Below, piece after piece: positions 21,711 through 33,395 of a DNA stretch of 64,000 nucleotides. Made by a program: the position numbers and the translations under genes. Below the pieces are notes generated by a model. That model was given only the letters and a program-made list of their open reading frames with translations. It made no database searches and had not been told where the DNA came from. Each line of letters begins with the position of its first letter. Position 1 is the first letter of the stretch. Source of the DNA: Anopheles merus (taxonomy: Eukaryota > Arthropoda > Insecta > Diptera > Culicidae); the NCBI RefSeq assembly GCF_017562075.2, contig NC_054084.1:23176389-23240388 (forward strand). Direction: 5' to 3'.

Positions 21711-22160
21711 AAATATCTGAAATTTTTCTCATGAGCAGCCCATGAGATTTTTGTGAATTTTTCAAAAACCTGGTTTTCCACTACAAACGCATGCTTTTTA
21801 ATTGAACTATCAGCCAACTATTGAGCGTTTAACTTAAAAGCATACCAACTAGAAAGCGATCAACTATTGAATTCTGGCTGTATTTCGTACCATATGATGA
21901 TGATGAAACAGAATGGTTTACTTGCACATAGATGTGATATTGTAGACCTTTTTGGTAGGTTCAGAACCATATACAAATAGTCATGGTTATTGAAAATGTA
22001 CTTGGTACACTGCTACGTGGCTACAGAGTAATGGCAATAATTTTTGATAAATTCCCGGTTTTTTTTTTTGCAAAAATTTCTGGGTTTTCCAGTTTTTTCT
22101 GGAAAAATAAAATTCCCGGCTATTTTCCGGTTCTCCCGTTAGCTAGATGTTGCTGTCCTA
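21711..22160. other. No gene seen
   Basis: AT-rich sequence with a TTCCCGG-type low-complexity patch near 22050-22130. No frame. Confidence 0.35.
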
Positions 22161-22771
22161 GATAGCAAATTTTCTCATCCTGCTTCAGTAAAGTTTTTTT
22201 TTTTACTGAAACGGTTCAGTAATAGAATATTTTACTGATTTTCAGCATAAATGTCATGTTTTTACCGAAAAACAGTAAAATCAGTGTCAAATTAGTCGTT
22301 TTACTGATTATCAGTAAAACAAATGACTGAAAATGCAGCAATTCTTTCTCTCCAATCGACCTGTCAGTCAGAACATTAAAACAAAACAACGCGGTGTGCT
22401 TGTGCTCGTGATGTGTAAAAAGATTGATTTGGTAGGCGCTTACAGGCAGATAAAAAATTCAGATGATATTTCGGCTTGTGGGGTTGATTTAAAAGAATTG
22501 GCAGCCGTGTTTATTGTGTATAATGTTGACTATAATGTGATTGGCAAAATCTTGTGGTGCTTGCTATAATGTTGTGGTGTCTGCGAGCGCTTACTGACCC
22601 ATTGTATTGTATTGTTCCGGTTTCCGTAAACGAGCTGTCATTTTGGTGAGCACCGGACATTACTGAATGATTCAGTAAACATTATTTTTATTGAAAGGAT
22701 TACTGAAACTTCAGCTCAAAAAAAAAAATCAGTAAAATTTTGCTGAAGTTCAGTAAAAAAAGTTTTCTGTG
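22161..22771. mobile_element. Inverted-repeat element built from TTTACTGAA/TTCAGTAAA
   Basis: Both sides carry many inverted copies of TTCAGTAAA, the right end is ACTGAAC..GTTTTCTGTG with TA outside (22772-22773), and TA lies at 22159-22160 on the left. A TA target would fit the Tc1/mariner superfamily. The plan (repeated self-complementary motifs beneath the ends, about 1 kb or less) resembles the element at 53486-54514, although the motifs differ. A 78-codon frame inside (22333-22569) is not recognised. Confidence 0.5.
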
Positions 22772-22773
22772 TA

Positions 22774-24379
22774 GACCTAGATTCAGCCCCATTACTTTTA
22801 TTCAAGCAAAAGGCAAACCATACATTCCAGCAAATCATAACATTATCATTATTGTTAATGAAGGTGGTGCAAGGAGAACTGTCATGTACTGTCATGCACA
22901 CATATTACTATTCCCATGCCTATAAGTTTGCTGTCAGATAGCAAACACTATTTGTCACTTCGCATGGAAAATCGTACAAAATTGACATTCTGAACCTAAT
23001 CATTAAAACATTAAATATAATTGATGTTTTACTTCTAGCTATCACATTTTCTAATAGTAAATTCCTTAAAAACATTCACCTTGATGTTAAAAATCTATTT
23101 TTTTCAGATGATTTTTTGATCATTCACAAAAACTCATAATTCAAATGGCAGCTATTTAAATTATCTTTTAGTTATTCCCAAATTTCATAAAAAATTAATA
23201 ATATAAGAAAATATGGCATCATTTTAAAGGTTATTGAATAAACTTTAAAGAACTTTCAAAATCAAAACAGTGCTTTTTGAAATGTTGTAGTTGAAAGATG
23301 ATAAATATGAATATATAAAATAATAATCCTAAATATGAAGGATTTAAAGCATTTTTGAAATTTGATTTTTTTTCCTTGTAATCCACGTGGTTTAGATGAA
23401 TGACTTCCACTGTGCCTTGTTCCCGTATTATGGACAATAAACTACAAACTGTTTCTAGAAGAAGATTCGTATGATCTATTTTTTATCCAATTACAAGCGT
23501 TGAAGATCTTTCTCCGATGATACTATGGTGTAAGCAAAATTAAACATTCCCGGTTATATAGTGAAAAATTTGACATCAATCTCGATGGCGATCAAAATCT
23601 CTGTATAAGCTCACCTTTTTTCAAAAATTGGATTGGCCAGCTTGGATATCATTTTCCTGTCAGAAAGCTCTTGAAAATCCATCAAAGCGTCAATCATTTT
23701 TTATTACCCTTCTGTAAAATTTTTGAGCCAATCAACAATTTCTTGTGATGCCAAACCGACCGATTTTTGTTACTTTTTTTTATTCAGGAGGAACGGTCCG
23801 AGATGAGCGTATTGCTAAAAATTTTCATTTCAATCACAATTCATTTTAATTGAATCGAAAAGAGCTGTTAGATGTCAATATGACTGTAACGAACTTTTGC
23901 CTACTTGTCAAATCGTTCTACATTACGGGACCTCGTTTCTACACAATCCTTGTCCAGAACGATTAAGCTGTACCTGTTAGATATTTCACCTGTCAAATAG
24001 TTCATTTCGTTGTATATCCAAATATCAACATCTAAATCGTCGTTTCTGCCATCGTTCGAGGGTCGCCTGTGTTTAGACGAATGCCACCCGAAAACAACTC
24101 AAACTGATATTCAATGAGATAAACAACATCAATATCACTTCAAAGCCGTTTACACCGGCTACCACAGTGTAATGCTGTCCAGCACCAGTTGTCTAAACTC
24201 CTACAGCAACAGTTAAGGCTGCATACTAAATGTTCTGTCTCCTTCTTGTTTGTACGGACCTTTCATTCTCTTTCAACCTCTATAATTTGAAAACCCTTCT
24301 TGTTCGACCGTCCCATCGCCTCTCAAATAAGAGAAAGTTGACTGTAATTTGATCCGAAACCGATCTATGGTAGGCGCTG
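22774..24379. other. No gene seen; MITE B end at 23969-24015
   Basis: Long AT-rich stretch without frames. 23969-24015 (GCTGTACCTGTTAGATATTTCACCTGTCAAATAGTTCATTTCG) is one end of MITE B. 24020-24370 has mixed composition without a recognisable gene. Confidence 0.45.
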
Positions 24380-24450
24380 TAGTAATACTTACAGCTGCTT
24401 CTGTTGGAGGTGCTGCTTGGGCTGCTGCTATTCTGCGGGCATCCATCTGT
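24380..24450 (-). pseudogene. Short exon fragment of the MADF-associated family
   Basis: Minus strand: ATGGATGCCCGCAGAATAGCAGCAGCCCAAGCAGCACC.. gives an Ala-rich peptide similar to SIATAQAVPLGG at 35.35-35.45 kb. A donor-like GTAAGTATTAC follows. Only about 60 bp survive between unrelated DNA and the CR1 fragment. Confidence 0.4.
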
Positions 24451-24453
24451 GAC

Positions 24454-24990
24454 TTAACAAAGTATGTGCTTAATGCTAGTTGACGAGAGGAAATAAGGAT
24501 GACGGGTACAGATTAAATGGACTGGAAAAATCATGAAGTGAGGAAAAATCACGAAGACGTGGACGGAAACGGAACACTGGGACATTGATGTCAAGTAAGT
24601 GATAGAAGCCGATAGAGCTCGGAGAAAAGGATCGTTCGACTCGTAGCGGGTCTGGCGGGATGGGATCGATAGGGGAGGTCTGTCACGAAGGCGACGAGAG
24701 GGCGCATAGAAAGGAATGGCGGATAAGAGGGATGGTACGTCAAGTTCATTTAACAGCAGAGCTGAGATGAAACTTGCACGTATGTGGGAATGTCTGTCTT
24801 CGATGAGGAGTAACCCAAGAAGGCGATAGCGGATAGGATATGAAGGAAGGGATTGGAAGGGATGAGAACCGGGAAGGAAGCGTCGAACAGCTACTCGAGT
24901 GAACTTATGCTGGACACTCTCCAGCCTGGCCATCGCTGTCGAGCTTGGAGGAGACCAAACAACGGCGGCGTATTCCTAGATAGGTCGGAC
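24454..24990 (-). pseudogene. CR1-like RT C-terminal fragment (second element)
   Basis: Frame reading AAVVWSPPSS, MARLESVQHKFTRVAVRRF, YRLLGLLLIEDRH, ASFISALLLNELDVPSLLS and YESNDPFLRAL. This is the same C-terminal layout as the element at 3.4-8.2 kb but diverged in sequence. 5'-truncated at about 24990, where it meets a BEL gag fragment. The track from 24600 to 24454 is the end of ORF2 and 3' UTR. Confidence 0.7.
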
Positions 24991-25330
24991 CCAGCAGCAG
25001 TACAGAGACTTCAAGCATAGGGGACCGGGAACATATTTACAGTCTTCACAAGCCTCATCTAAAAGTTTATCAATAAACTCACCAAAGTCCCGTAAGTTTG
25101 GTCGTGCGATCTGGCTCTTGTAGCGTATCTACTCCATACACCTTGATGTGGGCAGCTTTTCCGCTAGCTCCTCCAGCAGCATGGGATTGTTAAGGTGGCC
25201 TTCTAGGTCTGCCGTCACTAGTTGATCTCACAACTGCTGCACTGCGATCCCATAGGTGATGAGCGACTCCAGGTGCTCTGGTTTGGGAACTTCTGTTCGT
25301 CGCGCTTGGTTCAGCAGATGTCAGATATAG
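24991..25330 (-). pseudogene. Pao/BEL gag fragment
   Basis: Minus-strand translation contains ESLITYGIAVQQL, LVTADLEGHLNNPMLLEELAEKLPTS and ARPNLRDFGEFIDKLLDEA, typical of the BEL gag (DUF1759-type) region. Stops and ends truncate it. Its integrity is unrelated to the neighbouring CR1 fragment. Confidence 0.65.
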
Positions 25331-26267
25331 TTTTAAGAATTTTAACGAAGATGCCAAAGTTTACGCTTCGTGCGACATCCCAAAAACTTTAGACGATTTA
25401 ACGGATTGCAAGTATCGCCAAAAATTGTCGCGGAATATTTTACGGGTCGTCTAACCACATGAGGTGAGATATGAAGCGAAATGATCTACAGCACCTACCA
25501 CAACTATATGGACAGTCGTTTTTCACGATTTGCGGAAAATCCGTAAGAGATAAATAAAAACAGCGAATGTATGAGTTGTGCAGAATACTATTTCACATAT
25601 TTTTATATTTTTTCTAATTTTTCACAACATTTTAACACGACTTAACACGAAAATACAAATTTATGATCGTACCGTAACTAGACACTTCGTAAAACAGGGT
25701 TGTTGTGCTAACCAAAGTAGTTAAAAATCGTTCAAAAATATTAATAACATATTCTAGAAAGGTTTTATAGAATAACATTTTTAACGATTTAAAAAAATGT
25801 ATTTATAACTTTTTTTTTGAGTTTTATAACAACAATTATAAAAGGGTATATGAGGGTTTTTTTGAGTTTTATAAGAATAATTAACAAACTACAATTTTTA
25901 AAAAAATCAAACAAATAAAAAATAAGTTTCTTTTGGCTGTATTGAATGTTTTGAAAATCGAGTCATTGTACGTAAAAAGATTTTCAAACTTAATTTTTAA
26001 ATTTCCATGAGAACCTTATCAATTTTGTGAACAACGGTTCAAAACTGATCCAATCCAACAGAAGCGGCACAAAAAACTCACCAATGATTTTTTTATCAGA
26101 ATCCTTATATTTGCTGCTGTTTTTAACATAGTTAAGGAATGTAATCCTAGCCTGATATTGTGTTCCTCCCACCACCCACTTCACCATCGATGTTCACTTA
26201 GACCGCTACTTGTAAAGTTTGGTCGTATGTGTATGGAAGTTGTAAGGAAGTTTATGAGCCGATCTCG

Positions 26268-26470
26268 TAGTACAGTCGTCAACTCGTACGACTTAACAAC
26301 ATGCCCGTCATGGGTTCAAGCCCCCCCAAATGGACTGTGCCGCCATACGTAGGACTGACTATCCTGCTATGGGGGGGAATCAAAAAGACACTGAAAGCCA
26401 AGCCCACAAGTAGAGTGGTACAAGGCAGGCCTTGACCGACCACGGTCGTTGAGCAAAAAGAAAAAAAATA
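26268..26470 (+). repeat. tRNA-derived SINE, copy 1
   Basis: Box-A-like TAGTACAGTCGTCAACTCG at 26268, box B GGGTTCAAGCC at 26312-26322, a body ending GACCGACCACGGTCGTTGAGC and an A-rich tail (AAAAAGAAAAAAAA). Tandem with copy 2, 50 bp downstream. Confidence 0.7.
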
Positions 26471-26517
26471 GGAAGTTCATGAGCCTATATAAGGACTGGC
26501 TGAATTGTAATGTTTGG

Positions 26518-26692
26518 CCGGTGTGGTGGTATAGTCATCAACTCGTACGAGTTAACAAAATGCCCGTTATGGGCTCAAGCCCCGAATAGACCGTGCCCCC
26601 ATACGTAATCAATACGTCACTGACAGCCATGAAGCTCACTTCACTAGTGGGTACAACCGACAACGGTTGCTGTGCCAAAAGAACAAGAAGAA
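26518..26692 (+). repeat. tRNA-derived SINE, copy 2
   Basis: GGTATAGTCATCAACTCGTACGA (box A region), GGGCTCAAGCC (box B, 26571-26581), the body end ACAACCGACAACGGTTGCTGTGCC and an AAAAGAACAAGAAGAA tail. About 80% like copy 1, with a shortened middle. Confidence 0.7.
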
Positions 26693-27149
26693 TTAGTAAT
26701 ATGATACTCACATTATTAGAAAAGTATTTCTAATGCCAGTAAGGATATGTGAGAAGAGAATCGTGGTAAGTTGAATATCGTATTCGTCTGCACTTCCTCC
26801 AAAACATTTACGGGCGCCTTTGTAGCCGTCTACGAGAAAAACGATGGTGAAGTGGGTGGTGGGAGGAAAAAAATATCAGATTATGATTACATTTCTTAAC
26901 TTCGTTAAAAACAGCAGCAAATATTAAGATTCTGCTAAAAAAACATTATTGTTGAGGTGTTTGTGGCGCTTTTGTTTGATCGGATCAGTTTTGAACCGTT
27001 GTTCACAACAATGGTAAGGTTCTGATGGCAATTTAAAAATAACTTTCGATAATATTTTTACATACTTCGATTTGCATTATAAAAACAAATCATCACAGCC
27101 AATAAAAAGTTTTATTTTTTTTTTCATATTAAAAAAAATATTATCATAA

Positions 27150-28138
27150 TGTTGTGTCCGCACAAAATGAGACAGCAGACGGCGTACGGCACAAACAGAA
27201 AGTGTATTGAACTATTATTTGGTATGCTTTACGAATACACAGTAAATAGGAATAGAATAGAGGAAGATAATTAAGCTGGTAAGGCTTAAGCCGACGCAGC
27301 GGTTTTATTGCGAATAAAACCGACCTGGCAAGCGTACGGCTAAAGTGGCGCTGTGTAAACGGGGGAGAGTGCTGACCGGCTTCCGTAGCTAACGCTCAAT
27401 CGGGATTGATGTTGCAACAGATGCGGACAAATCTGCCGCTGATGATGACGATGGGGGTGCACAGGGGACGACCGTGATGTCGCGCAGGACGACTGTGCAC
27501 CCGGACACATGGCGATGGTGTTGCATAGGGGCGACCGTGATGTCGCTGCCGGTGGATTGCTGTGCAGCTGGAGTGCTGGCGATGAAGGTGCACAGGGGAC
27601 AGCCTGTACGCCTCAGCATTGTGTCTTACCGGGCTCCGCGATTATGCGGGTGCAGAGGGGCGGCCGTAATGCCGCGACGTCGATGCTGCACCAGTATGTG
27701 TCCGATGATGACGCTGCAGCGGGCGGTGGTGATGCCGTGTGTCGCCGGTCCAAGGGGGAATGTCCCCTCAACATGGCCAAAATAGTACTGCAGCGGAGTG
27801 AGGATCCGTTCCGAGGTTTCGCGCTAGCCCAAGCGTGCCCATCCTGAGCGATGGTGGAACTGCCATGGTGACCTCCGCGTATGGTCCTTAGAAGGATCCC
27901 CCCCTACTCGAGGCGGATCACATCCCCGTCGCTACTGTAGTGTCTGCACAAAATGAGACAGGAGACGGTGTACGACACAAACAGAAAACACATTGAACTA
28001 TTCTTTGGTATGCTTTACAAATACACAGTAAATAGATTTATAGACAAAACGGTATCACAACACACGCAATGCGGGGAGAGGATGACTGCTCCGTCTCGCG
28101 CCGCGATCCTCAGGATGATGAGGCAGCGGTCTGTCCAC
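27150..28138 (-). mobile_element. Short LTR element with GC-rich interior and no pol
   Basis: TGTTGTGTCCGCACAAAATGAGACAG.. at 27150 is repeated as TGTAGTGTCTGCACAAAATGAGACAG.. at 27936 over about 110 bp. Left of the second copy, GATCACATCCCCGTCGCTA (27916-27934) resembles the primer-binding site at 40672-40691, so the element runs on the minus strand with its 5' LTR at 27936-28138. The interior (about 27260-27930) is GC-rich minisatellite-like sequence without a real frame. It is inserted in the right arm of the foldback element. Confidence 0.55.
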
Positions 28139-28335
28139 TATAGATAATTTCTCTCATAAAACATTATAAAAAGTTATAAAAACACTTCTTAAAAATCGTT
28201 AAAAAATATATTTCTTCAAAACCTTTCTAGAATATGTTATATGCATGTATTTCAATATTTTTGGTTTTTTGTAAAAAGTCGTGTAAAAATGTTGTAATTG
28301 GCTGAACGCTGTGGTATTTTTCTTCATATATTTTT

Positions 28336-29553
28336 TTCTTCTGATGAATAACTTAAACTAGGCGGATTGCGCCTGGCGCAATCTTAAACTAACTTAAACT
28401 AGGCGGCGTGGAAGATCTGGCTCCCGCAGTTCGGGCGATCACCTTTCGCCTGTTGCCCTCTCACGCACACCAACCAACGCGTTGATGGCCGCCAAATTAT
28501 GGCACTTTAATTATAGCATGGCTGTTTCGAATATTTCGTGCGAATAGATCGTCTCATCCGCAGATCCTAACTCTTATGTATAAACAAGGGTAAATGTACC
28601 GGTGTTGGGCAGGTTAGTGCAGGAGTTTCCCAAAAACTGCTCGTATATTTACATTTTTATCATTTTTCATTGAAATGGCATTATTTTGAACGATAAACTA
28701 TCGTGTTATGTTGTACTATTTTTTATTTGCCGGTTTAAATATATTTTTTAGAGATACTCATGAAAAAGCAAACACTGTTTTTGTTCCTAATTTCGGCAGG
28801 TTGTTCCTTTTTCTGGCAGGCTGTGCTTTTATTTTTGGCAGCGCGAATACGGATTAATACGGAAAATATTTGAATAAATGCAATTAGGTAGAAAAATGTT
28901 TACAGCAGTTTTACATTCTCTCTTTCCTGAGATTGGTGATGAAAAGCACTTTAAGCAATAATTTAATGTTGCCCATTTTGGTCATTTTGCTGGCAGTTTT
29001 TACAGTCTCTTCAATGTGAATTACAAACAAAGTAGGCATTGAAGAAAAGAGACAGCCTGACGCCTATAGAGAGTAGTGGCTCAGACATTATTATTTTTCT
29101 CTCAAGTTATTGGATTATTATATTAAAGGTGATGATATTTGATACAAGAAATTTGGTTTTGTGTGTCTGCATACGCATTGCAGTGTTCCGATAAAGTTTT
29201 AAATGAATATTCAGCAAAATCAAAAGTATGTCAGAAGCCCACAACAGTGAACTGTCAAAAATCAGCATTAACCGAGTACCTATATTCGGCAGCATTTTAA
29301 GTGAAGAATTACTTGTTTTTCGTGATTTTAAAATTCTAAACGGGCTAGAATAAAATCTACAACCGCACATTCTTTCATAAAAACCAAAAGCAATGAAAGC
29401 ATTGGATTACTGTTCTGGTTCTTTTAATAACGAAACCTGCCGAACTATTGGTTGAAAGCAAATCTGCCAACAAATGTTGAACATAAGCAAAGAAATGTTT
29501 TGGAAAATACGCAAGTAAGTGATGTGAAACTTCGTATATGAATTTAAAAACTA
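28336..29553. other. No gene seen
   Basis: 28374 has a GATTGCGC..GCGCAATC palindrome inside a short 'AACTTAAACTAGGCGG' duplication. 28400-28600 is GC-rich unique DNA. A GGCAGGTT motif recurs at 28606, 28795 and inverted at 29440, possibly an old element. No frame. Confidence 0.35.
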
Positions 29554-29947
29554 CAGGCGTCCCCCGAGTTATGTCCCCCTCGAGTTACGACGATTCGCAG
29601 ATACGACGATTTTGATTTTGACAGTTTAAAATGTTATTGAGAAGAAATTGATGTATTTTTTTTTTAATTTCTGAGCTCATAACCGTTTCAAACACATTTC
29701 CACAAATTCCATAACTACCTGGTCTTGAATATCTATATTGTTTAAACGGCTTCTTGAGGAATACATTACCAAATTGATAATACATTACCAAAAATTATTA
29801 AAAAAAAAACACGATTTCATAGATTTCGGCTCTTCAATTTCGGTTATAAACCTTATATTCACAAATATTCAACATACGACTATTTCGACTAACGCCTTAA
29901 GGGTATTTTTTCGGTTCCAAATACAGTCGTATGTCGGGGTACACCTG
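29554..29947. mobile_element. Tc1/mariner-type MITE (CAGGCGTCCCCCGA ends)
   Basis: Left CAGGCGTCCCCCGAGTTATG and right ..CATACGAC-like..CGGGGTACACCTG are inverted, with TA on both sides (29552-29553, 29948-29949). 394 bp, AT-rich core, no transposase. The TA target and end style fit non-autonomous mariner-like elements. Confidence 0.75.
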
Positions 29948-30159
29948 TATTTGTCAAGACAACGTTCAAGGCGTTTTTGACTGATTTCCCGTTTTTAGTT
30001 ACCCTGCTGAAACCAGGTACACTAAGTGTTGTTGATTATCGACATTTTTTTGTGATATTCACAGTAACCGGCTGTCAAAAGAATTTAACGATCATGATAT
30101 ACATTTGTTACCATGACACGACTTTCCAAGAGCGACAATCATTTGTGACAACCATGATC

Positions 30160-30480
30160 TGCCGGGCAAGTGATATATTTTGTACGGGATTTTGACTTTT
30201 CGCGACTGAAAAGCGTTTCTCATCGGTTCTAGTATTCGTATAGATTTCTAAGTTTTAGTGATGATGTGTTTTAATTCATGGAATGTGTTCATAATTATTA
30301 ACGACCGATAGAATATTAAATTTTTAAATTTTAAATTTTTCTGGTCGAGTATTCCAGAATACTCACGATCGGAGTTGCGGGAGAGAAGAAATTTCACTCT
30401 TTCGTCATGGCCCGCGACAAGTGACGGATTTATTTGCGTCTCTAACTTAAACCAAATTACAAAGACAGCTAAACCCATTC
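30160..30480. repeat. Dispersed repeat R (also at 41.3/42.6 kb and 55.6-55.8 kb)
   Basis: GACTGAAAAGCGTTTCTC.TCGGTTCTA, ATAATTATTAACGACCGATAG and ACTCACGATCGGAGTTGCGGGAGAGAAG recur: the first two around the Helitrons (41350-41370, 42535-42620), the last two inverted at 55600-55830. This copy lacks the Helitrons and is their empty-site control. Identity of the repeat unknown. Confidence 0.6.
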
Positions 30481-31129
30481 AGTGTTTTGCCCGAGTCTCA
30501 CTCGGGGCAGCAGATAGCTTTTGTAGTGATTTGCCCGAGTAAGAATCGGGCTGATTTGTTTCATCGTTTTTTGCGTTCCTCGTCGCGCGTCGCTGTGAAA
30601 CAGCTGTCAAGAGTCATCGAGTGCTTTCGATATGGTTGATGTTATTGTCTGGACTGAAACTGAAATTCTAAGAAACAATTTTATTCAAAATATTATAATT
30701 GCAGACGTGATGTAATAAATTTGTCGAAATCGCAGCGCTACTGAAAGCAAACAACGCACAAATCCTGAAAAAGAATGTTTCTAGCATGTAACAATTGAAA
30801 ATGATAGGCAAAAATCTTCTTGATCAATTTTTTTGCATTTAATAAGTGTTAACCTTCAAAATCGGAAATAAAAACTGGTGACAATTTGTTTATCCAGTTG
30901 TGCAAAATCACGAGGCTGGGAAAGCGTAAACAACGCTTGTTCTTTTTCATTAATGATAATCAATTTCGGACGAAGAAAAAAGTACTGTTGATAACGTCCC
31001 AACAGTATGGTTTAGAGTTCAAAATTCTTCGTTTTGACATCAAGTTTTTCTTCGTTTTGACATCCAACTATTGTGCTAGCCTAAGACGAGAATTGAAATA
31101 AAAAGTAAGCATTTTTGCTCATTTTGTGG
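30481..31129. other. No gene seen
   Basis: Hairpin-like TTGCCCGAGTCTCACTCGGGGCA near 30487, then AT-rich DNA. No convincing frame. Confidence 0.35.
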
Positions 31130-31351
31130 TGTTAAAATGGTATGGAGATTTATTATCTACAATGCAATATAATATATAAATTAGTACACTTATAGAACAA
31201 TAACAAACGGGATTGCAATTCGTCCGTCGTACGGGCCGGTCTCGAGCGAAGAGACCAAAACTCGTCACTCACTCGCTGATAGCGCGTATCATCGGGAGTG
31301 ATCGGCTTATCCGTCAACCGATCGGCATCGCGACACAGGGTGCTCCCAACA
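31130..31351 (-). mobile_element. 3' LTR of the dead gypsy element
   Basis: On the minus strand TGTTGGGAGCACCC...CCATTTTAACA, 222 bp, preceded by the polypurine tract TTAAAGAGGGGGGA (31352-31365). TTATTGTTC and AATAAA signals lie near its end. It follows the integrase end and an acidic-repeat stretch of the element at 31.7-34.7 kb. Confidence 0.7.
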
Positions 31352-31514
31352 TCCCCCCTCTTTAATCACGCTGGTACGACTCCATTCACTGCGGTAGTCT
31401 TCGAGCTTGTGAAGATTGGTGTAGAGGCTGTACCGGCGAAGGTGATCCGCTATCTGCTGTTTCAAAACCAGGGGATGCAATCGTTTCCGTACCCAACTCT
31501 GATAACGGGGAAGT

Positions 31515-31680
31515 GCATAACGATGAGCCGGACGAAGGTGACGATGCCGATGATGGCGATGACGATGAGGAAGCTGGCGATGACGATGATGAAGTTGGCG
31601 ATGACGACGACGAAGCTGATGACTACGATGATGATGATGATGACGATGACGACAATGAAGCTGGCGATTGTATAACTGCA
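31515..31680. repeat. (GATGAY)n microsatellite
   Basis: Imperfect GATGAC/GATGAT repeats. All six-frame translations are low-complexity (Asp/Glu, His/Arg or Ile/Val). It lies between the gypsy integrase end and the LTR. Confidence 0.8.
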
Positions 31681-31689
31681 TCTGAATGA

Positions 31690-33286
31690 CATTCATCCAG
31701 TTAAATGTGTAAGGCAATCGAAGTCTGCTTAGCATCCGGCTGTAATTCCTGTGCCTTAAAATCAGTCATGTTGTTCAATCGCGGCCGTAATTGGTTGATG
31801 TGTGACCGCCAAAATTTACCAACAGAATTCACCACTTGGTACATAAGAGGCGAAAGAACTCCGTTGGAGCCAAAGCCTCTATAAACTATTCAAACAACAA
31901 CAACCACTTGGTACATCACTTTTCCAATTCGCTTTTCAATAATAGCTGGCACCCAACTCCATGTGTTGTAATGATATTTCTTCGGATACACAGATTAACC
32001 AATGTTAAAACTTCTGGTTGAAAACTGTCCATCATCTTGATTAGGTGAAGCTTTTACAGGTGAGCGCAGCAGCTCTAGGCAAGTACGAATCTTGCGACCA
32101 AACATAACTTCTGCCGGTGTTTTCATGCTGCTATATGTCAAAAGAAACATGTCCAATGCTTCCTGCAACAACACCTTTCCCACCTTAATATTTTTTAACG
32201 CTCTTTTGAATGAGTCCACAAACCGTACACCCTGGCCGTCGGACTGCGGGTGGTACGGGGCAGTTCTGATGTGTTCAACACCAATCCCAAGTGCCACAAA
32301 TCCACTAAACGACCACTAAACGGCTTCTAAACGACTCAAGTTCTCTACCTAAACGGAATATAGAAAGACTTCGTTTAGCAGACGGCAAACGACTCATGCA
32401 TTCTAAAAATAGCGAAAAAGCTGGTGGCGCTCTCTGTTGGTGGGATACCCCAACCAGTTGAGCTTCATCGCTTGGAGGAGAGCTTTCTCATTTCCTCTGT
32501 ACTGTTGTATGGTTTCGCATTGAAGTTATGCATCGCTAGAACTAGAACGGCGATACGATTGTTTAAATACTAATCTCCAACGGAAACCACCAGCACTGAA
32601 ACAAGTGAGATTTGAGTAAAGGTCGTTGGTGTCGATACCCACGTATCTGACCACACGACCATTCATGTAGATTTTTGCTCAGAAAGTTAGAAGGCTATAT
32701 AGGTCATGATAAGATGAAACTTGTCGAAACACATTGCAAGAAAAGGATAGCAATATAATGATGAGTTGTAATACGCCATCTATTGATCAAACCAATGAAG
32801 CTGTGGAGCTTTCATTTTTTTCTATGGATATTCAATTTTCCAGTCGTTTAAGCTTAATCTGTGGCGCTTGGGATGGTAATTACAAAAATCAGCAACTGCC
32901 ATGCTCGTGGACTGCCTTCCGTTATCGCTTACGATTGTATTTGGCATTCCCAGTCCTGCACACAATCGTCTGAAAATAGTAACAGTTGCAGTGGCAGATA
33001 TTTGAAAGGTGGGTACAATCTCCGGCCATTTGGAATGTGAATCAATCACTAACAGGAAATACATATCTTCAATCGGCCCAGCGTAATCAATATGTACCCT
33101 CTGCCAAGGTACTTCCGTTGTTTGCCAAGGTACCGGTGAGCTTAGGTTTGGAGACTTAGCCGCAGAAGCGCACGATTTACAGCATTTCACCATATCCCCA
33201 ATATCTGCATCTATATTTGGCCAATATACATAGTTTCGTGCTACTCCTTTCATGCGCTCAATACCCGGATGTCCTCGGTGCATCAA
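31690..33286 (-). pseudogene. Gypsy integrase, split by an insertion
   Basis: 33286-32876 has HRGHPGIERMK, the CKSCASAA zinc-finger end, HIDYAGPI (first Asp), VIDSHSKWPEI and VSDNG (second Asp). After the 32286-32872 insertion, 32285-31995 has GVEHIRTAPYHPQSDGQ, FVDSFKRALK and EVMFGRKIRT. Catalytic Glu context is altered: the usual A-E-R after SNGQ reads GVR. A TWSW-type C-terminal region follows in broken frame to about 31700. Dead. Confidence 0.8.
32286..32872. mobile_element. Non-autonomous element with CCCAAG.GCCACA.AT ends
   Basis: Inverted ends CCCAAGTGCCACAAATCCACTAAACGAC and (complement) CCCAAGCGCCACAGATTAAGCTTAAACGAC, with AT outside both. It splits the gypsy integrase. 32286-32650 is the copy matching 19206-19800; here the site of the solo LTR is empty. 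Related in end sequence and AT target to the element at 1850-2775. Confidence 0.7.
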
Positions 33287-33395
33287 CTAAAGTACATGCT
33301 GGCGCGGCGACAAAGGTATGATTAACCGGTCTCCAAAAATAATGCAATCCTCAATTGCCGATAAAGAGTCACGTCGCGCGTGAAAAATTTTCAGC

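Larger units (their letters stand above)
25580..28335. mobile_element. Foldback element with arms of about 600 bp
   Basis: 25580-26190 and 26836-28335 are inverted copies at roughly 80-85% by eye, for example CCTCCCACCACCCACTTCACCATCG at 26164 and its complement at 26850, and CATATTCTAGAAAGGTTTT at 25748 and its complement near 28225. The right arm is longer only because an LTR element (27150-28138) sits in it. The centre (26190-26836) holds two SINEs. No transposase frame. Confidence 0.65.

Noticed and set aside
26268..26692. tRNA genes
   Set aside because: Box A/B-like promoter motifs are present but no cloverleaf acceptor stem or anticodon arm can be folded; SINE heads fit better.
27389..27847. 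GC-rich overlapping frames
   Set aside because: Same kind of leader sequence in the pol-less LTR element; no domain and no conserved start.
31298..31735. Acidic Asp/Glu and His/Arg frames near 31.5 kb
   Set aside because: GATGAY microsatellite.
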